NCBI GenBank assembly: GCA_029721435.1
Contig: CM056584.1
Location: forward strand, 12,017,739 to 12,081,738
Length of the DNA: 64,000 nt
Direction: 5' to 3'
From: Gymnothorax reevesii
Lineage: Eukaryota > Chordata > Actinopteri > Anguilliformes > Muraenidae
Shown: positions 46,497 through 58,850 of the stretch, piece after piece
Position numbering within the stretch: position 1 is the first letter of the stretch
Layout: every line of letters starts with the position of its first letter
Program-made: the position numbers and the translations under genes
Notes under the pieces: model-generated
The model's database searches: none
Told to the model about the DNA's origin: nothing
What the model saw: only the letters and a program-made list of their open reading frames with translations

Positions 46497-48884
46497 AATA
46501 TAAAAAATGCACTCAGAGTTAGGCCACCGTGAATAAATGTTAGACAACAGTTTAGTCCGGATTACGCCTTAAGACATTGCTGGATCTGGAACTCGGTGCT
46601 GGACCTGGAATCATTGGGTAATTAGGTGTCAGTCTGAACTGATCACCATAGAGAGCAGTATTATGTCTGATTTTAAATTGAATGTTAATCTATAGGGTTC
46701 ATTTGAAATAATCACCTGTAGTTTTCATACTTGTGGAAATATACAAGGAGAAGATGTCTGGTTGGAAGTGCATCATTAAAACTTGGAGTAAATTCCCACC
46801 TAACAGAGGTATGCTTTCACCACGCTTCATAACCATGTGACGTGTTTGTGTTGGTTCTCGTCAGAAAGAGGCTAAAGCCGCGAATCTTTTGGGAATATTG
46901 GGCTGCTCTGTCCTTCTTTCAACAACATCACGTCGCCACAACTAATAAATACATTGTCATCCAAGCTGGGCTGGTCCTGGCGATTACTAAAGTTTACAGC
47001 CCCCTTTGTTTCCACTTCTCCCCATCACCCAATCAGTGATTGTCATGTGATGTGACATTGGGAAAAAGCCATTTTTGCATGGAATTTGGAGCCTTGGAAA
47101 CAGATTTTTGCCTTTAATATTGATGGTGATTTCTCAGTTGTGCGACTTTCTGCCTAATTTGTTTTAAAAATCAGATCCCTTTGCATGGGCTAGGTTACCA
47201 ATATCCCTTGTGTCTACAATAGAAACTTTAATTTACCATCTTGTTAATGTCTTATTACATCAGTTGCTTCTTGTAAGTCTGCATTCAGTAGATATATATG
47301 ACTTCAATCCTTAATTCTACTTGACTGTTATTTTAAATCAATCAGTCTCCAGTGTTTGTTTTTGCTTATTTGTTGACTCCACCAATTTCTGGTAGACTTT
47401 GGACTGATGAAGTAAAATACTTCAGTGAAATATTTTTGAATTTAGTTTAAGTGAGCGGTTCTAGCACGCACTGTCAAAGTGCTCAACAGGTTAACACGAT
47501 AAATGACAGTTGGAGTCACTTGACGCAGAAAAATAATGTTTTGTTCAGACTTCGATTCCCCCTCAGCCCACGATCAGCACAGATTCAGGCCTCTAGCTGA
47601 TTTATGGGAATAGCGGTCCTGTGATTGACAGTTTGCAATACCCCAATCAAATTGCACTATTTCGAAGCCTCCTCTCCAATATCCAGTGAAGAATAGTGTG
47701 ATCGGTACAAGCCTGCCGACCTGTTGAGAATATATGTGTCAAATAAACACCTCAAAAACTCAAGAATGCCACATAACTATGGCAGGCAAGCAGGTTGTGC
47801 AAATTTAGGGGGGGAAAAAGAGGCTTCTGTCGAGGTTCTGTCCAACCACATTGATTTTCTGCATCAAATATTGATTTACATACCTTCACGTAAAGCAGTA
47901 TCAATAAAACTGATTGTCTATAGCGCTCATATTGTTTTTTTTTCTCACAACATATGTACAAGGACATTATACTTATATTTAATCGCAATGCACGTTGGGT
48001 TAATTGGACGCCAGCTCATAGCATGAGTGAGTGAATGAATTATTCGTGCCCTGTCAACTTCCTCATAGATCATACATCAAATCTGCATGCGAGATGTGAG
48101 AATGAATAGATATGAAACACAAACAGTTTACCAGTGTAATGACATATACAGTTGTTGCGTTTGAAGGCTTACACATCACTCAAACAATTAGTCTCGCTTC
48201 GTTGATTTGAACTCTTTCTCTTGCCCAGATGCGCTATCCACTATCTTCATAGTCGCAGCCATACAATTTTACGCTGCTGCTTAAATCTTGTTCAACGCGC
48301 AAGTGGAAACAAGTGGGAGTCGGTCAAGCATGCATCATAGATTGATATTTTAGAATTGCCCTACGTCGACTATTTCTATCAGGCGACAGTCACTTTGAAC
48401 AACGTGCCCCGTAGTAACACCAAATTCATATGCATTTTATTACGTTAAAATGAGACGCCAATATCTTAGCTGCTTATCTAAGGCAGACGCATCCTCATCA
48501 AAAGCACCTGCCGCTTTCGGATAACTTGTGGCGACCTATCCAAAGTGTTTGAATAGTTTTCGTGACAATTGTTTTATTTTCTGGCCATTAGTGGCGGTAA
48601 ATTCCTATTAAGCCTAATTGGTCATAGATGGCATTGCCTGTATCATTTTCTGCTCTATCAAATAGTAAAGTGAGGCAAGCATATAGGGAGACATTGTCCT
48701 GAAGAGCGGTCCATAAACCACAATCGCATTGAGAACGCTGCGTAATTCAACAGTACTCGGCAGGAAACGTTCTCCGACCAGCCACAACCGAATTCAGCGA
48801 GAAGTTAACTTTCCTGACGTCCAAACCTCGCAATCATCGGCAAGCAAATGTCGGCTACAGGGCCAAAAACACATGGGCGCTCAC

Positions 48885-49070
48885 CTTAAAAGCCATATCG
48901 TAGAACTCACTGCTGTTGCTGAGAGATGGTCGGCTCGGGTGGACCACTCCGTTTGACTGAACCTCGCTACCAACTGTGCCTTTTCCGGCTTTTCCATCGC
49001 TTTTCCCGTTAGTCGAGGCCGTTGAAGGGCTGTTGCTACTCTTGCCCTTTACCGTCTTTTTTCTGGACAT
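48885..49070 (-). CDS. rab26: rab26 coding exon 1 (N-terminal tail)
   Basis: This exon encodes 62 residues starting MSRKKTVKGK and ending SEFYDMAFK. The tail is rich in Ser, Gly and Lys, as in vertebrate RAB26, which begins MSRKKT and ends its tail FYDVAFK just before the G domain. RAB26 is a small GTPase that acts on secretory granules and synaptic vesicles and in vesicle-directed autophagy. The ATG at 49070-49068 is the first in its frame: the frame is open upstream but has no earlier ATG. The coding part ends TTTAAG followed by the donor GTGAGC, a phase 0 junction with exon 2, whose first codons read VMLVGDSG. The combination of MSRKK start and [11 protein letters not shown] junction separates it from the paralogue RAB37. 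Identification is from remembered family sequence, not a search. Confidence 0.92.
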
Positions 49071-49500
49071 TTTTTCCACACGAAGTTTACGCTCTTTCCT
49101 GAACAGCTCCAGCAACCTCTCTGCTGTTCCTCCTGTAAAATGTGTAAATCGTGGACCGACTTAAATCGCACAAACTGCCTGCCTTTAATGCACTTTTGAT
49201 CTGGTTATCCAACGTCCAGTTGATGCGACTTTATCTCTCTTTCACCTGCACGTCAGAATCTTGGTTGAGGATGATTTGAACATTTTGCCGTCTCGGGTTT
49301 TGCTTTGAGACCACACTGCCTGCACTGACAGCCTTCTCCTGTACTCCTGAGCTGTGGTGACAGAGCCGCTCGCTTCCTCGGTGTTTTCTCTCCTCTCTGT
49401 TGACAACGATGAGAAGGGGCTGTGCTGAATATTAAGAGCCGGTTTACAGAAGGCTGCGCCTTCCAATCATCGAGCTACGTTTATCTGTGTGGACCAATAA
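49071..49500 (-). promoter_or_regulatory. rab26: Probable 5' UTR and promoter side of rab26
   Basis: This is the DNA just upstream of the rab26 start codon. It contains scattered CpGs, for example around 49085-49165 and 49360-49400, and no obvious TATA box near the ATG. The rab26 frame stays open for 15 codons upstream without an ATG. No splice acceptor is required, so this is most simply untranslated first exon plus promoter. The extent is inferred. Confidence 0.4.
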
Positions 49501-50924
49501 TGCTACATTTCTGAAACTCGGGCTTGGAGAATAAATAATTACATAAAAGCGCAAAACAAAGAGTTGCGCTTTTCACTCGCCAAACAATAAACAAAAAGAT
49601 GATCCGATGATGGCAAGTACTGTTCGCTCGTTCATAATAGCTGAACGATTTTGCTTGGGCGTGAATTAATGAATGCATTTGCGATCCGGACGCTCACATT
49701 TGCAATTGATTTAAATGATATTTAAATTGAAGTCTGTACTTTGACTTGAGTAGTGGATAGTATTTGAAAACCAACAGGGCATTTTGCAAAGCAGTATCTC
49801 CGTGACATAACTACCATGAATACGATTGAATGACCGCTACTAATACAAAAGAGCGTTTAAATCATCTAATTAGTTCAGACTGAATCGCCCGTTCCGGACA
49901 TGCCCAAAGAAACCAATAAATAAATAAATTCGAAAAAGTCAAAACAAAAATAATAATAATAAAAAAAAATCGCATGAGCATGTCCTAATTTGAGTCATTA
50001 TTTCTGGAAAGATATGTTTGATTTTGCATGCTTTGGGTCAGTGCATTAGTACTTAGTCATGTCAAGTGCATTATGTAACCGCGAGTGAGTCCTTGGCCCA
50101 TCGGTTGACTCATTTCATATAAAAAATGTGCACGAATTACTGTCTTCCAATGCCATCTGAGTTTGGCAATATTGAATCTGACTCGCCAATGATTGTGCTC
50201 TCAGTGCTGTAAAAATAGGCACTGTCTTGTTTTGCTCGTCTCTGTTATTTGCACAGTCAATAAGTCGAAAGAGAGCATTTAATTTAAGCTTGCATTGATT
50301 TGACAGTTGGAGCTATCCGTGGTGCTGAAGGATCCGTGCGCCCTTTACAGCTACTGCGCACATTTAACTGCGCGTGCTGATGTAGAAATTATCAGAAAAT
50401 GACTTGGAAATAATTTGTAAAATATAGATGAAAATATCCTTGGGTCATTAAACCACATAATTTAATGAACGTATTATTCAATGGGAGAACGAGAAACCGG
50501 GATATATGCTTTTCGTCCCGAAGCATCCTATACCCTGTGAAAGAGCTGACCACGTTCCGTTCCGTTTCCTTTCGGAAAGTTGCTGGAGAATGATTATGTT
50601 CAATGTGAGCTGTTTGAACATCCAGAGTTGGTATTTTGATATTTTCCTCTGAATGGATTTGAGCTCTGACGGATTTTTTTTTTCTTCTATTCGAACACAA
50701 ACAATAACAGCGTTGCGGTAGCAGTGGAGTTGGTGATTGATTTCGCTGTGCTTGTTTACACGAAGAAATTATGTCTCTTATCTGCGGTGTGCCGATGTCG
50801 CATGCGGTGACGACAGGACAATATAGATCAAAGGTTTGACGGCATACTCAAACTCAGTGGGTGGACTGGCTCAATTGGATCCAAATAAAAATGACACATG
50901 AATGAAACATATCATTGCAAGAGT

Positions 50925-51239
50925 TGTGCACATATATAGCAGGCGTCCTGCAGGCTAACTTTCTTCAGTCTAACCGCGGTGCGCTCTGTCTTCTGCCAGA
51001 CAGCCCAAATTATTGACGCAGCAGTTCAATATTTCTTTCTGCAGAATTTCAGCTGAAAATCAGTCATAATCTCCCTGTTTGGCCAGAGTGCCTTGCGGTT
51101 AGAATGCACAAAGCGAACAAGGCTCTCGCGGCCTAGTTCACGAGCTCCATGGAGATGACTTAGCTCATACGCGTCCGGCTGCTACATCGGCTGTGTCACC
51201 GGTTTTGGCAATATACGTTTGTGTGACATTATTTTACAG
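50925..51239 (+). promoter_or_regulatory. Possible promoter or regulatory block
   Basis: Non-repetitive sequence with ATATATAG at about 50933, CCGCGG and several CpGs, leading to the candidate exon. It may instead be part of a longer first exon. Weak evidence. Confidence 0.25.
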
Positions 51240-51321
51240 GAGATGCTGGGAAGCTCAATGTGGAACCATTATAACTGTCAAAGTTGATGAAGACGAAGCT
51301 TCTCCAAGCCACCGGGTCAAT
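51240..51321 (+). other. Candidate exon
   Basis: An 82-bp segment lies between TTATTTTACAG and the strong donor GTAAGT. It contains ATGCTGGGAAGCTCAATGTG in one frame, which closes after 14 codons. A second frame stays open (EAQCGTIITVKVDEDEASPS). The sequence is non-repetitive and looks conserved in style. It could be a 5' UTR exon of a large gene extending to the right, upstream of and divergent from rab26. Identity unknown. Confidence 0.35.
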
Positions 51322-53595
51322 GTAAGTGTGCATATGTGCGTGTATTGACTTGTTATATGCATCCATATCTCTTCCAGGCGGAAACTCAACGTCTATTCAA
51401 GGGTGATTCGACGTTGAATCACAGAATTTAGATGAATCAACACTTATGTACTAAAATTCTGATAAATAATAATTATCATAGTGGTACAAATTAGTTCCGT
51501 TAATTTCACTTAAAAGGCAGTCATTGATTTTTGATTTATAAGTATTTTGTTAACATTTTTACAACCCTTTAGCATTAAAAGTTCTTTTTACGCATTTTTT
51601 TACGTAAAAACAACAAATGACGTTATTTCAATTGCATTTTAACGTTGAAGTAAAGTGGCGGCTATGCGGCTATGGGTGTGCGCCTGGGTATGGGCGGACC
51701 ATTTTAAGGACCCTACCAGAACTCCTCCGAAATTGAGGGCGTAACAAAGTAAGATATCATAGAATGTGCACATATAAATATACATTTTCCGCACAAATAT
51801 GAAGGAAAACCTCACGTGATCAGTTTACCGTTATTTTCCTCTTCTCTGTTTTATTTTTTTTTTATAATGCACCTCGGTTACTCATGACTAAGCCCTCCAG
51901 GTATGCGAGCGCATCCAGCGCGCCTTTTTATCCCACGCGGTGCTTGAACATTTCCACTGCATTGCTAATGCACCCATAACATGCCGGCCGACTGCCGCCG
52001 AGAAGGAATAGATTGCCGTACAATTAAGAGCCACTAGAGGGTGGTAAAAACCAAGTCAAGATATTCATTTTTTGACCGGGAATTGGCTCCCTTGAAATCA
52101 CTTAACAATGGTGAAGACCAGAGCCATGCCCATAGAATATTACTCATTTCAATTTACTGCACCGAAGGACCTTGTGAATCCAGAGTGGGGGAACGTTATT
52201 AGGTCTCGTTTCTATTTGTGTTTTCGCCTTGGAGACAATCGGCAAAAAATGAATGTTTGGCCGCATGCTGTTTAATGCCCTTTGCAATTATTCTTCACTT
52301 AAACTCTGTCATTATTCTTTTTAGCCTGCCCGCTCTTTCGTTGTTGTGGAAAATTTCTGTTCTGTGCATATGCTTTTGCACTGAAGAGTGCCCAAAGCTC
52401 AAGCAATAAAAGCTGATTTATCACTTTCAAGACGAGCTGCGTTTGCGATTCATTGCTTTTTGTTAGATTTATTTCCTGGATTAGTTGATTGCATTTTTTT
52501 CAAAGGGGTGATCCTAGTCAACAGCTTACTGTATTTTAATCAAGGTTCAATCTGAGTGCACTAGTACAGGTGGAACGCGGGGTGCTTGGAGAGCAGTGAG
52601 GTATGAAGGGATTGGCTGAAGGGGATTGGGGATGGGGTGGGGCCAGGCGTTAGGGGGCGTGATTTGATGAAGGACAACAGCTGAACTGCGGCTCAAGTCA
52701 TCGTGCATTACCACTGAGTGACAGCACGCTACCGAGTGAGTGTGTGTGTTTTGGGTAAAGGCGATGGGGGTTGGATTTAAGGGGTTTCAAGCTCGCCCCC
52801 TGGACTTAGCTCTCCGAGTCGGTCCCGACAGCTGAGATTAGTTATGCGACACACCCAGCTGTCTCCTGCAGAAACAACTGGACATTTTGGAAGGAAGTTT
52901 TTAAACCGGGAGAGGGGGGAGGTGACGGTTGTGGGGGTTTGGAGAGAGTGAGGAATTCCTTGCTGGTTTCAAGGAAATTAACGACCTTGTCAAGGAGGGT
53001 TAGGCATGCTCTCCGGGACTGCTTCTGAGTCTGTGTGTGTGTCTGTGTATGTGTGTCAGTCTGTGTGTTGGTGTGGTGTGTGTTTTGGTCTATCGCACAA
53101 ATTAACCTTGCTAAATTGTATTTGCGTGTAACTTAATTTGTATGTATTTCTATTCGTGGATGTGTGCCGACTGTATGCTGTGGTTTTTTAAAATAATCAT
53201 GAGAGCTAACAGAATGGAAAGTTTTCCAAACACTGAAGGCTACCAAACACTTTGGATGCTAAATAACTGCATAGCCTGAGAAAACAAGGTTTTCATCACC
53301 ACTGATGTTCATTACTTTAAACTGAGCAAATTGGATGGAAAAAGTGTGCATGTGGTATTTTATGGTAATGATGAAATGACAAATGAGTCTCACTAAAGAT
53401 GTTTTCATACCACTCTACACGACACACAAGCCCCATTAAAGTGTGCTGGGATAAGTGAGGACTGACAGGTTGTCTGCGCTTGAAATGAAACAATTTCACA
53501 ACCATGACTGTGTGTAATGTGTTGCTTCACGTACACAAAGTGTAAAGACTGTGGGTATAGTGGGAGAAGACAGGGTTCTGGGTGCGATGTTGAAA

Positions 53596-53597
<2 letters not shown>

Positions 53598-53674
<77 letters not shown>

Positions 53675-53827
53675 CGTGCGTGTGCGTACGTGTGTGTGTG
53701 TGTGTGTGCGTGCGTGTGCGTGCGTGTGCGCGCGCGTGTGTGTGTGTGCGTGCGTGGGCGCGCGCGCGCGTGTGTGTGTGTGTGTGTGTGTACGTGTGTG
53801 TGTGCGTGCGTCCGTGTGTGTGCGTAC

Positions 53828-53859
<32 letters not shown>

Positions 53860-53880
53860 GCATGCGTGTGCGCGCGTGTG
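53598..53880. repeat. Large (GT)n/(GC) tract
   Basis: About 280 bp of almost pure alternating purine-pyrimidine: TGTGTG runs with TACG, TGCG and CGCGCG interruptions. This is classic left-handed (Z) DNA-forming sequence. All ORFs here, such as poly-(Cys-Val) and poly-(His-Thr), are repeat artefacts. Confidence 0.95.
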
Positions 53881-54010
53881 CTCATTTCGACCCTCAGCTT
53901 ATGTCATAGGTCGAACAAAACCCTTTCCACCATTATTTGTCTAATGTCTGAAGTTCAGTCGCATCACCTGCCCTCACCCCTACCCCCCCTCTCCACCAAT
54001 ACCCCCTCGA

Positions 54011-54084
54011 CACACACACACACACACACACGCGCGTGCGCACACAAACATACACGTACACACATACAAACAAACACACACACT
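54011..54084. repeat. (CA)n microsatellite, interrupted
   Basis: ACACAC runs with CGCGCG and AAACA interruptions, close to the GT tract but in the opposite phase. Confidence 0.9.
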
Positions 54085-54589
54085 CACACAAACAGTGACA
54101 GCAGGCCCAGCAAATCTTTTTCTTTCATTTTTACCATGTTTACTTGTTTTCACCTACGATTCCCACGCTTTAACACCCTCGCCAACACCGCATGTTGTTT
54201 TATTGTGAAGGGGAATGCACAGTGTACAGTCCATGAAGACTAGTTCTCGAACAAGTTCTTCATAGAAAATGAGCCGAGGCCAACGAGTCCCAGGTCTGAA
54301 AAAACAATTCACTCCCTCAGTTTTCTTTTTGTAAACATTCAACATGAGTCCCAAAGTCCTGAACACCACATAAGGGTTCGGTAACTGTATACTGACTTCA
54401 CAACGATACGAAAAGAAACCAATGCATTAAGTAGAAGGAATTGAAACTGGCTGAGCTGGATAGTGATAACAGAGGAGCTGAGAGACCAGACCCAGCAGCC
54501 AATCAGCTGCAAACCTGGGAATGTATAATCCGACAAACTAATAAAGTAACAATGGAGTTAGATATGGTATATCGGAGATGTACAAATAT

Positions 54590-54903
54590 TGCCTCCGCCA
54601 CGGAGGTTATGTTTGAGGTTCATTTAGTTTGTCTGTCTGTCAGCAGGATACTGCTGGCCTGATTTTCATTAAACTTGGTTGAGGGGTGTAACACAGACAA
54701 AGGAAGAAACCTTTGTATTTGGGAGCGGATTCAAATCACCGCGCAAGTTATTTTTCACTTCATCAACATCGCGAAATTGGGAATTTGGGTTTGGGTGGAA
54801 TAAATGCTTTAAAACTTAAAATCCAGCAGATGGTAGTAAAAGTCAATTGTGACAAAACATAGCTAATTTAGAAGAGTGGACTGTTGGCCTTGGCGGAGGT
54901 GTG
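54590..54903 (+). mobile_element. CACCTCCGCC-type MITE, copy 2
   Basis: The ends are TGCCTCCGCCACGGAGGTTA and CCTTGGCGGAGGTGTG. The interior has TTTGTCTGTCTGTCAGCAGG followed by a TTTTCATTAAACTTGGT phrase, as in copy 1. No coding content. Confidence 0.75.
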
Positions 54904-55079
54904 AACTTTCTGAGTGCGATTCTAGTAAATTGACCATGGCTGGTTGGGGGAAGGGAGTCCTGGCGCCAAGTCTCATCCTGACCTGTCATATAGTAATGCT
55001 TCCTGACCAACACTGTAAAACTGTTTGGATGTTTATTGGATGTAGCAATCAAGGTTCTTCAGATTTATTGAATACACTT

Positions 55080-56220
55080 TAAAACTGAACCACACGTGAG
55101 AGACAGAAATCCGGTAAAATATGCCTTTAATGGAGTCCAAGTCAAAGCCAAAAAACACAAGAATTGCAAAGCCACAATACGAAATCCAAAAACGGTGTTG
55201 ACTGGACAGGCAGGGGTCAGAACCAGTAAGACAGATGAGCAGAGGTACAAAAACGGTAGGCAAAAAGTCGTAGTTGATGAACGAAGCCAAGGAATATACA
55301 CAGGGCATCCAAACACAGAACTCGTGGTCATACAAAACTGGGTCGAAATCCAGAAAGACAAAAACAATACAAAAAGGGCAATGGCAAAAATCGAAGTCGG
55401 ACAAACCAGTAGAAGAAAAACAATACTGAAGGGCATACAAGGCGCTCTGCACAAAGAAATATTGATCAACGTTCTGACTAGAGCTGTGAGTGAAATGACT
55501 GCTTTAATAGACACAGGGAAGGTCACATGCTACAAAGGGGAGGCAGGTGAACTGGATCAGACGAATTACAAAGGAATGAACTTGAGAAAGTTCCTGATTA
55601 CAAGAAATTGGCAAAAGCCAAAATGCGGACAGGGATCACAGAGACAGCCTACTGACAAACGTACGGCTCGGGTTAGGGAGTTCTATCACGCACAGAGTGA
55701 GAGGCAGAACAGTGATTCGCCAGGTGCAGAAAATCAAAGTAAATAGAGTGAGGGTAAGGGGCGGAGACTAGAGCAGAGCGAGTGCTGAGAGCTCGTTAGT
55801 CAATTAGTAATGTGCAGCTATATAATCCCTAGTGCTTGTTAGTAAGTTAGTACTATAAACAATGTTAGTCTTGGTTAGTAAGTTTCACTAAAACAACAAA
55901 CTGTCAGTATTGTTAGTAATATAGAAAAGCCAGGTGAAGGAAGTAAACAAGAATGGAAGGAATGGTTGAAATCCCAGAAACCATGAAATCACCTGAAAGT
56001 GTGGCACACAATACTGGGGCAGTGACCGATCACATGACAGAAGACCAGACAGGGGGAGACCAAGTGCAATGCATGGTGTGACACAAAACATGGACCGGAA
56101 TATAACTAGGGGAATGGACTATGGGAGAATATGCAGGAATAAACAGGAACAAAACATGCCATGGATCAAGACATGGCAAAACATGAACAGGACAAGGCAG
56201 AATCATGACAAAATGGTGTT
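55080..56220 (-). repeat. Probable decayed retroelement, unclassified
   Basis: This is an A/G-rich stretch with phrases such as CAAAACATGAACAGGA, GACATGGCAAAACATG and AAATCCAAAAACGG that I associate with fish LTR-type repeats. The plus-strand 216-codon frame has no recognisable domain. The minus-strand frame is hydrophobic by composition only. No terminal repeats identified. Confidence 0.4.
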
Positions 56221-56269
56221 ACAAAAAAGTGTTTAGCTTATGTTCAGAACTTAAACATTTGGTTTAACA

Positions 56270-56475
56270 GTGAAGCGTCAATATATGACGCAAAAGGAGG
56301 GTTTTGGCTTCCTTATTTGACAGCAGTTATAAGCAAACCCTACCCCCAAGCCTCTCACCCTTAACCCAAACCCTGACCGTAAGCTTCAAAAAAGGACACA
56401 AATTGCTTCCTTTTGCATCGTACGTATATTGATGGTTGGTCAGGTAGCGCCCCTATATGACAAGTTGGAATGAGA
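56270..56475. mobile_element. MITE family B, copy 2
   Basis: This copy shares AAGCGTCAATATATGACGC, the GGAGGGTTTTGGCTTCCTTA phrase, an interior rich in CCCTAACC-like words and the end GGTTGGTCAGGTAGCGCC, then GGAATGAGAATG. It is more diverged at the left than copy 1. Confidence 0.65.
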
Positions 56476-57123
56476 ATGTGTTTGGTTATGAGGTTTGTTT
56501 GGTGCTGCCAATTGAGTCTGCGCCCGATTTGAGCCACCTCAGTCAAAAAAAGTCCAGACGCGCCTCCCTTATATTGCGATTAAATCCCTCTTTTTCAGTT
56601 ACACCAGACGCCCTCCCCCTGCGTTCTGTAACTGTATCCTTATGAAATTTTCAATTTATGAAAAGGAGTAAAAATGAAGCAGCGGGAGGTCTCGCGTTGT
56701 GAACATTTAAACGATGAGTGCGCCAGTCCTTCGCGCTTTAGTTACGCCCGTGAGAGTTAATCGCACCAGATTCCAGTCTGGTGTGTAGAAAATAATACAG
56801 GCGCAGTCCTCCGAGGGGCCGTTAAACAGGCGCTAAATGACTTTATCACGTACACTGTGATGCAGCTGGCTGGGTGAATTTTAAGGAAAAAATGACGAAT
56901 GAGTAAAATTCAATTAAAAATATTAACTGTACTCTGATACGGCTTGGGGTAGGATAAACTAAAAGATGCACTGTGACAAATTGCACATCGCAAATCGTAA
57001 GTATATCATACTTACTGTATAATTGGGCTTGAAACCCATCCCTATTCCATTCACCCGAGGAGAAGAATTGTGGGATAAAGGTTTATCCGTTCTATATCTT
57101 TTTTATTTCTTCTATGTTTCTTC

Positions 57124-57318
57124 TATATCAGACAAGAAAAGAAAAAGGTAGTTATGTTTTCATACCTTGACCTGTTTCGAGGGGAAACCCCGTCGTCTTC
57201 AGAAGCATCATCTGATGGTGGTGTGACGTGTCTTATCAGCTCATAAGAAGACGACGGGGTACCCGAAACACGGCAAGGTATGAAAACTAACTGCGTTTTT
57301 CTTTTCTAGTGTGATATA
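57124..57318. mobile_element. Palindromic element with hammerhead-like core
   Basis: Arms of about 80 bp (57124-57206 and 57243-57318) are reverse complements and share GAAAAGAAAAA, TTTTCATACCTTG, a GTTTCG block and CCCCGTCGTCTTC. On the minus strand of the left arm, CTGAAGA (57202-57196) is followed by a GGGG-TTT-CCCC stem and GAAA (57178-57175), the order of a hammerhead ribozyme core. The text resembles the hammerhead-bearing repeats of Penelope-like retroelements. The right arm has the core mutated (AAGAAGA). Confidence 0.55.
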
Positions 57319-58610
57319 AAAGTTAAACCTAAAATTAGAGACAAAATGAATCTCATTCAATTAAGAATTGTGAGACTTGATGTTTTTTTTTACTCCATGG
57401 GCCTAACACATTAAAGGGTTAAAACCAAAATCTGCCAGTCAATCTGCCAGATAATACTTCTTATCAATTTTGAGAAATGTATTTCTTACCATAAAAAAGC
57501 TATTTAGGCTTTGTTAACGAACAGTGAATAAATGTGTATGTTTCTTAATGAATGCATGCAGCTTAATTAACGCAATTAATCACCACGGAGGTTGGTGGGA
57601 AATCATTATTTTTCTAATTCTGTCCATGCCGTATATCTAATTTGCATATTCAGACTGATTATAAACAACCTCACTCATTGTTTTTGGCTATCCTGCAGAG
57701 GCATCCCAACTTGTATCAATCGCCTAGACCCCACATAATTATTGTCTCTTTAAATTCCATCCGTAACGCTGAGGTTTTGGATCTGACCCAAAGGCAGAAA
57801 ATTCAGGCAGTGGTGGGTTTTACTTATTAAAGTAAAAGAATTCAGGCTGGGTCCAGTTTATCTGAAATAGTTTATCTGAAAGGTAGTTTATTCACCATCA
57901 ATCCAACCCAAAATATAGAATTTTTTTCTTCCCAGCAGTCAATTCCTTGATATGAGTTTTATCAGGGGCTTCTCTAGATTTGCCAGACCTGGGCTCTGAT
58001 GATGGGAGATCATTTGTGATGACAGGCCTGCTGTTGCACGGAATTTTTAACCCCCGCCTTCGCCACTCCTCCAGAGATGATTGAGTTAACACACTGTTTG
58101 TGCAGAGCCTGATGCCAACAGCTCCAAACGGCCCTTGGTCAGAATCCAGCGGTCCTGAACGCGGCAGCGACGAAATCCCCTCCAACAACTGTGAGTTCCC
58201 TCCGCGCGCTAATGCTAACGCCGGCTGATCCTGCGCTTAATGAAATAACAACACGGCGGGAACGCCGCCCCTCTGCTCCAATCGCTGCCAACCATTCTGG
58301 CACTTGCCGGGCCTTCCAGTTGTTGCGGCTAAATCCTGGCTGTCGAATAATCTCATCGTCGCCTGCCTATGTCCAACTCTGCACCCCCCCTCCCCCAAAC
58401 TCTCACACCCTGGCCCTCGTGATCTGGACACTAGTGCTAAACCCAGAACAACATTACAAGCCAAAATATTATGAACACCCTGCCCTTTTCAGGATTTGGA
58501 TACTTTTTTAACTTAAAATATATTTTCAGCAACAACAAAAAACAGAATAACATAGGAACACATATTTGAACTAGAAATATGCTAAATTATTTGCTAAGAG
58601 ATATACATGC

Positions 58611-58850
58611 TCAAATTTGACTGTTTACAAAGTAGCCACCCTTAGCCCTGATTACAGCCTGACACATCTGAGGCATTCTTTCCAGCAGTTTTCAGAGAGA
58701 ACTTCCAGGTTACTCATTCCAGGCTCTTGATGTGAAAGAACTTGATGTGCACACTTCTCTGAATGTCTGGTCAAGTTCATCCCACAGCAACTCAAATTGA
58801 ATGTCAAGATGTGGGTCAATGACGTGACATTGTCCGAGTGCACTACTTTG
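58611..58850 (-). pseudogene. C-terminal remnant of a Tc1-like transposase
   Basis: The minus-strand frame ends LLERMPQMCQAVIRAKGGYF then VNSQI and TGA, the classical C terminus of many fish Tc1-like transposases. Farther upstream the frame is disrupted. A degenerate stretch at 58770-58800 recalls the region after the third catalytic residue. The catalytic centre is gone. ATTATGAACACC near 58470 may be the decayed 3' end of the element. Confidence 0.8.

Larger units (their letters stand above)
35658..48884 (-). other. rab26: rab26 intron 1
   Basis: This is a 13.2 kb intron between the GTGAGC donor of exon 1 and the CTCTCAG acceptor of exon 2. It holds, from low to high coordinate, two blocks of a 21-bp minisatellite, a MITE, a pogo-like element, several inverted repeats, a foldback element, an intact Tc1-like transposon and another MITE. 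I see no other exon in it. The transposase ORFs inside it have their own mobile-element context and are not rab26 exons. Confidence 0.85.
44322..48884. other. Remaining rab26 intron 1 sequence
   Basis: Besides the MITE at 45360-45655 and a C-run at 46475-46496, this holds nothing I can name. Parts near 44640-45290 and 47560-48900 are less repetitive and could include regulatory DNA. Confidence 0.4.
49501..53597. other. Low-repeat flank upstream of rab26
   Basis: Besides the candidate exon near 51240, this holds non-repetitive DNA with scattered CpG clusters (51890-52020, 52790-52870) and G-rich sequence near 52620-52680. No coding frame is supported. Confidence 0.4.

Noticed and set aside
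49071..49115. Upstream extension of the rab26 frame (LLELFRKERKLRVEK)
   Set aside because: It has no ATG, and the family start MSRKK lies just downstream.
53405..54243. Long ORFs on both strands encoding Cys-Val or His-Thr repeats
   Set aside because: They translate the GT/CA microsatellite and have no start, splice or domain support.
55033..55746. 216-codon plus-strand and 139- and 153-codon minus-strand ORFs
   Set aside because: No domain is recognisable. The composition fits a decayed interspersed repeat.
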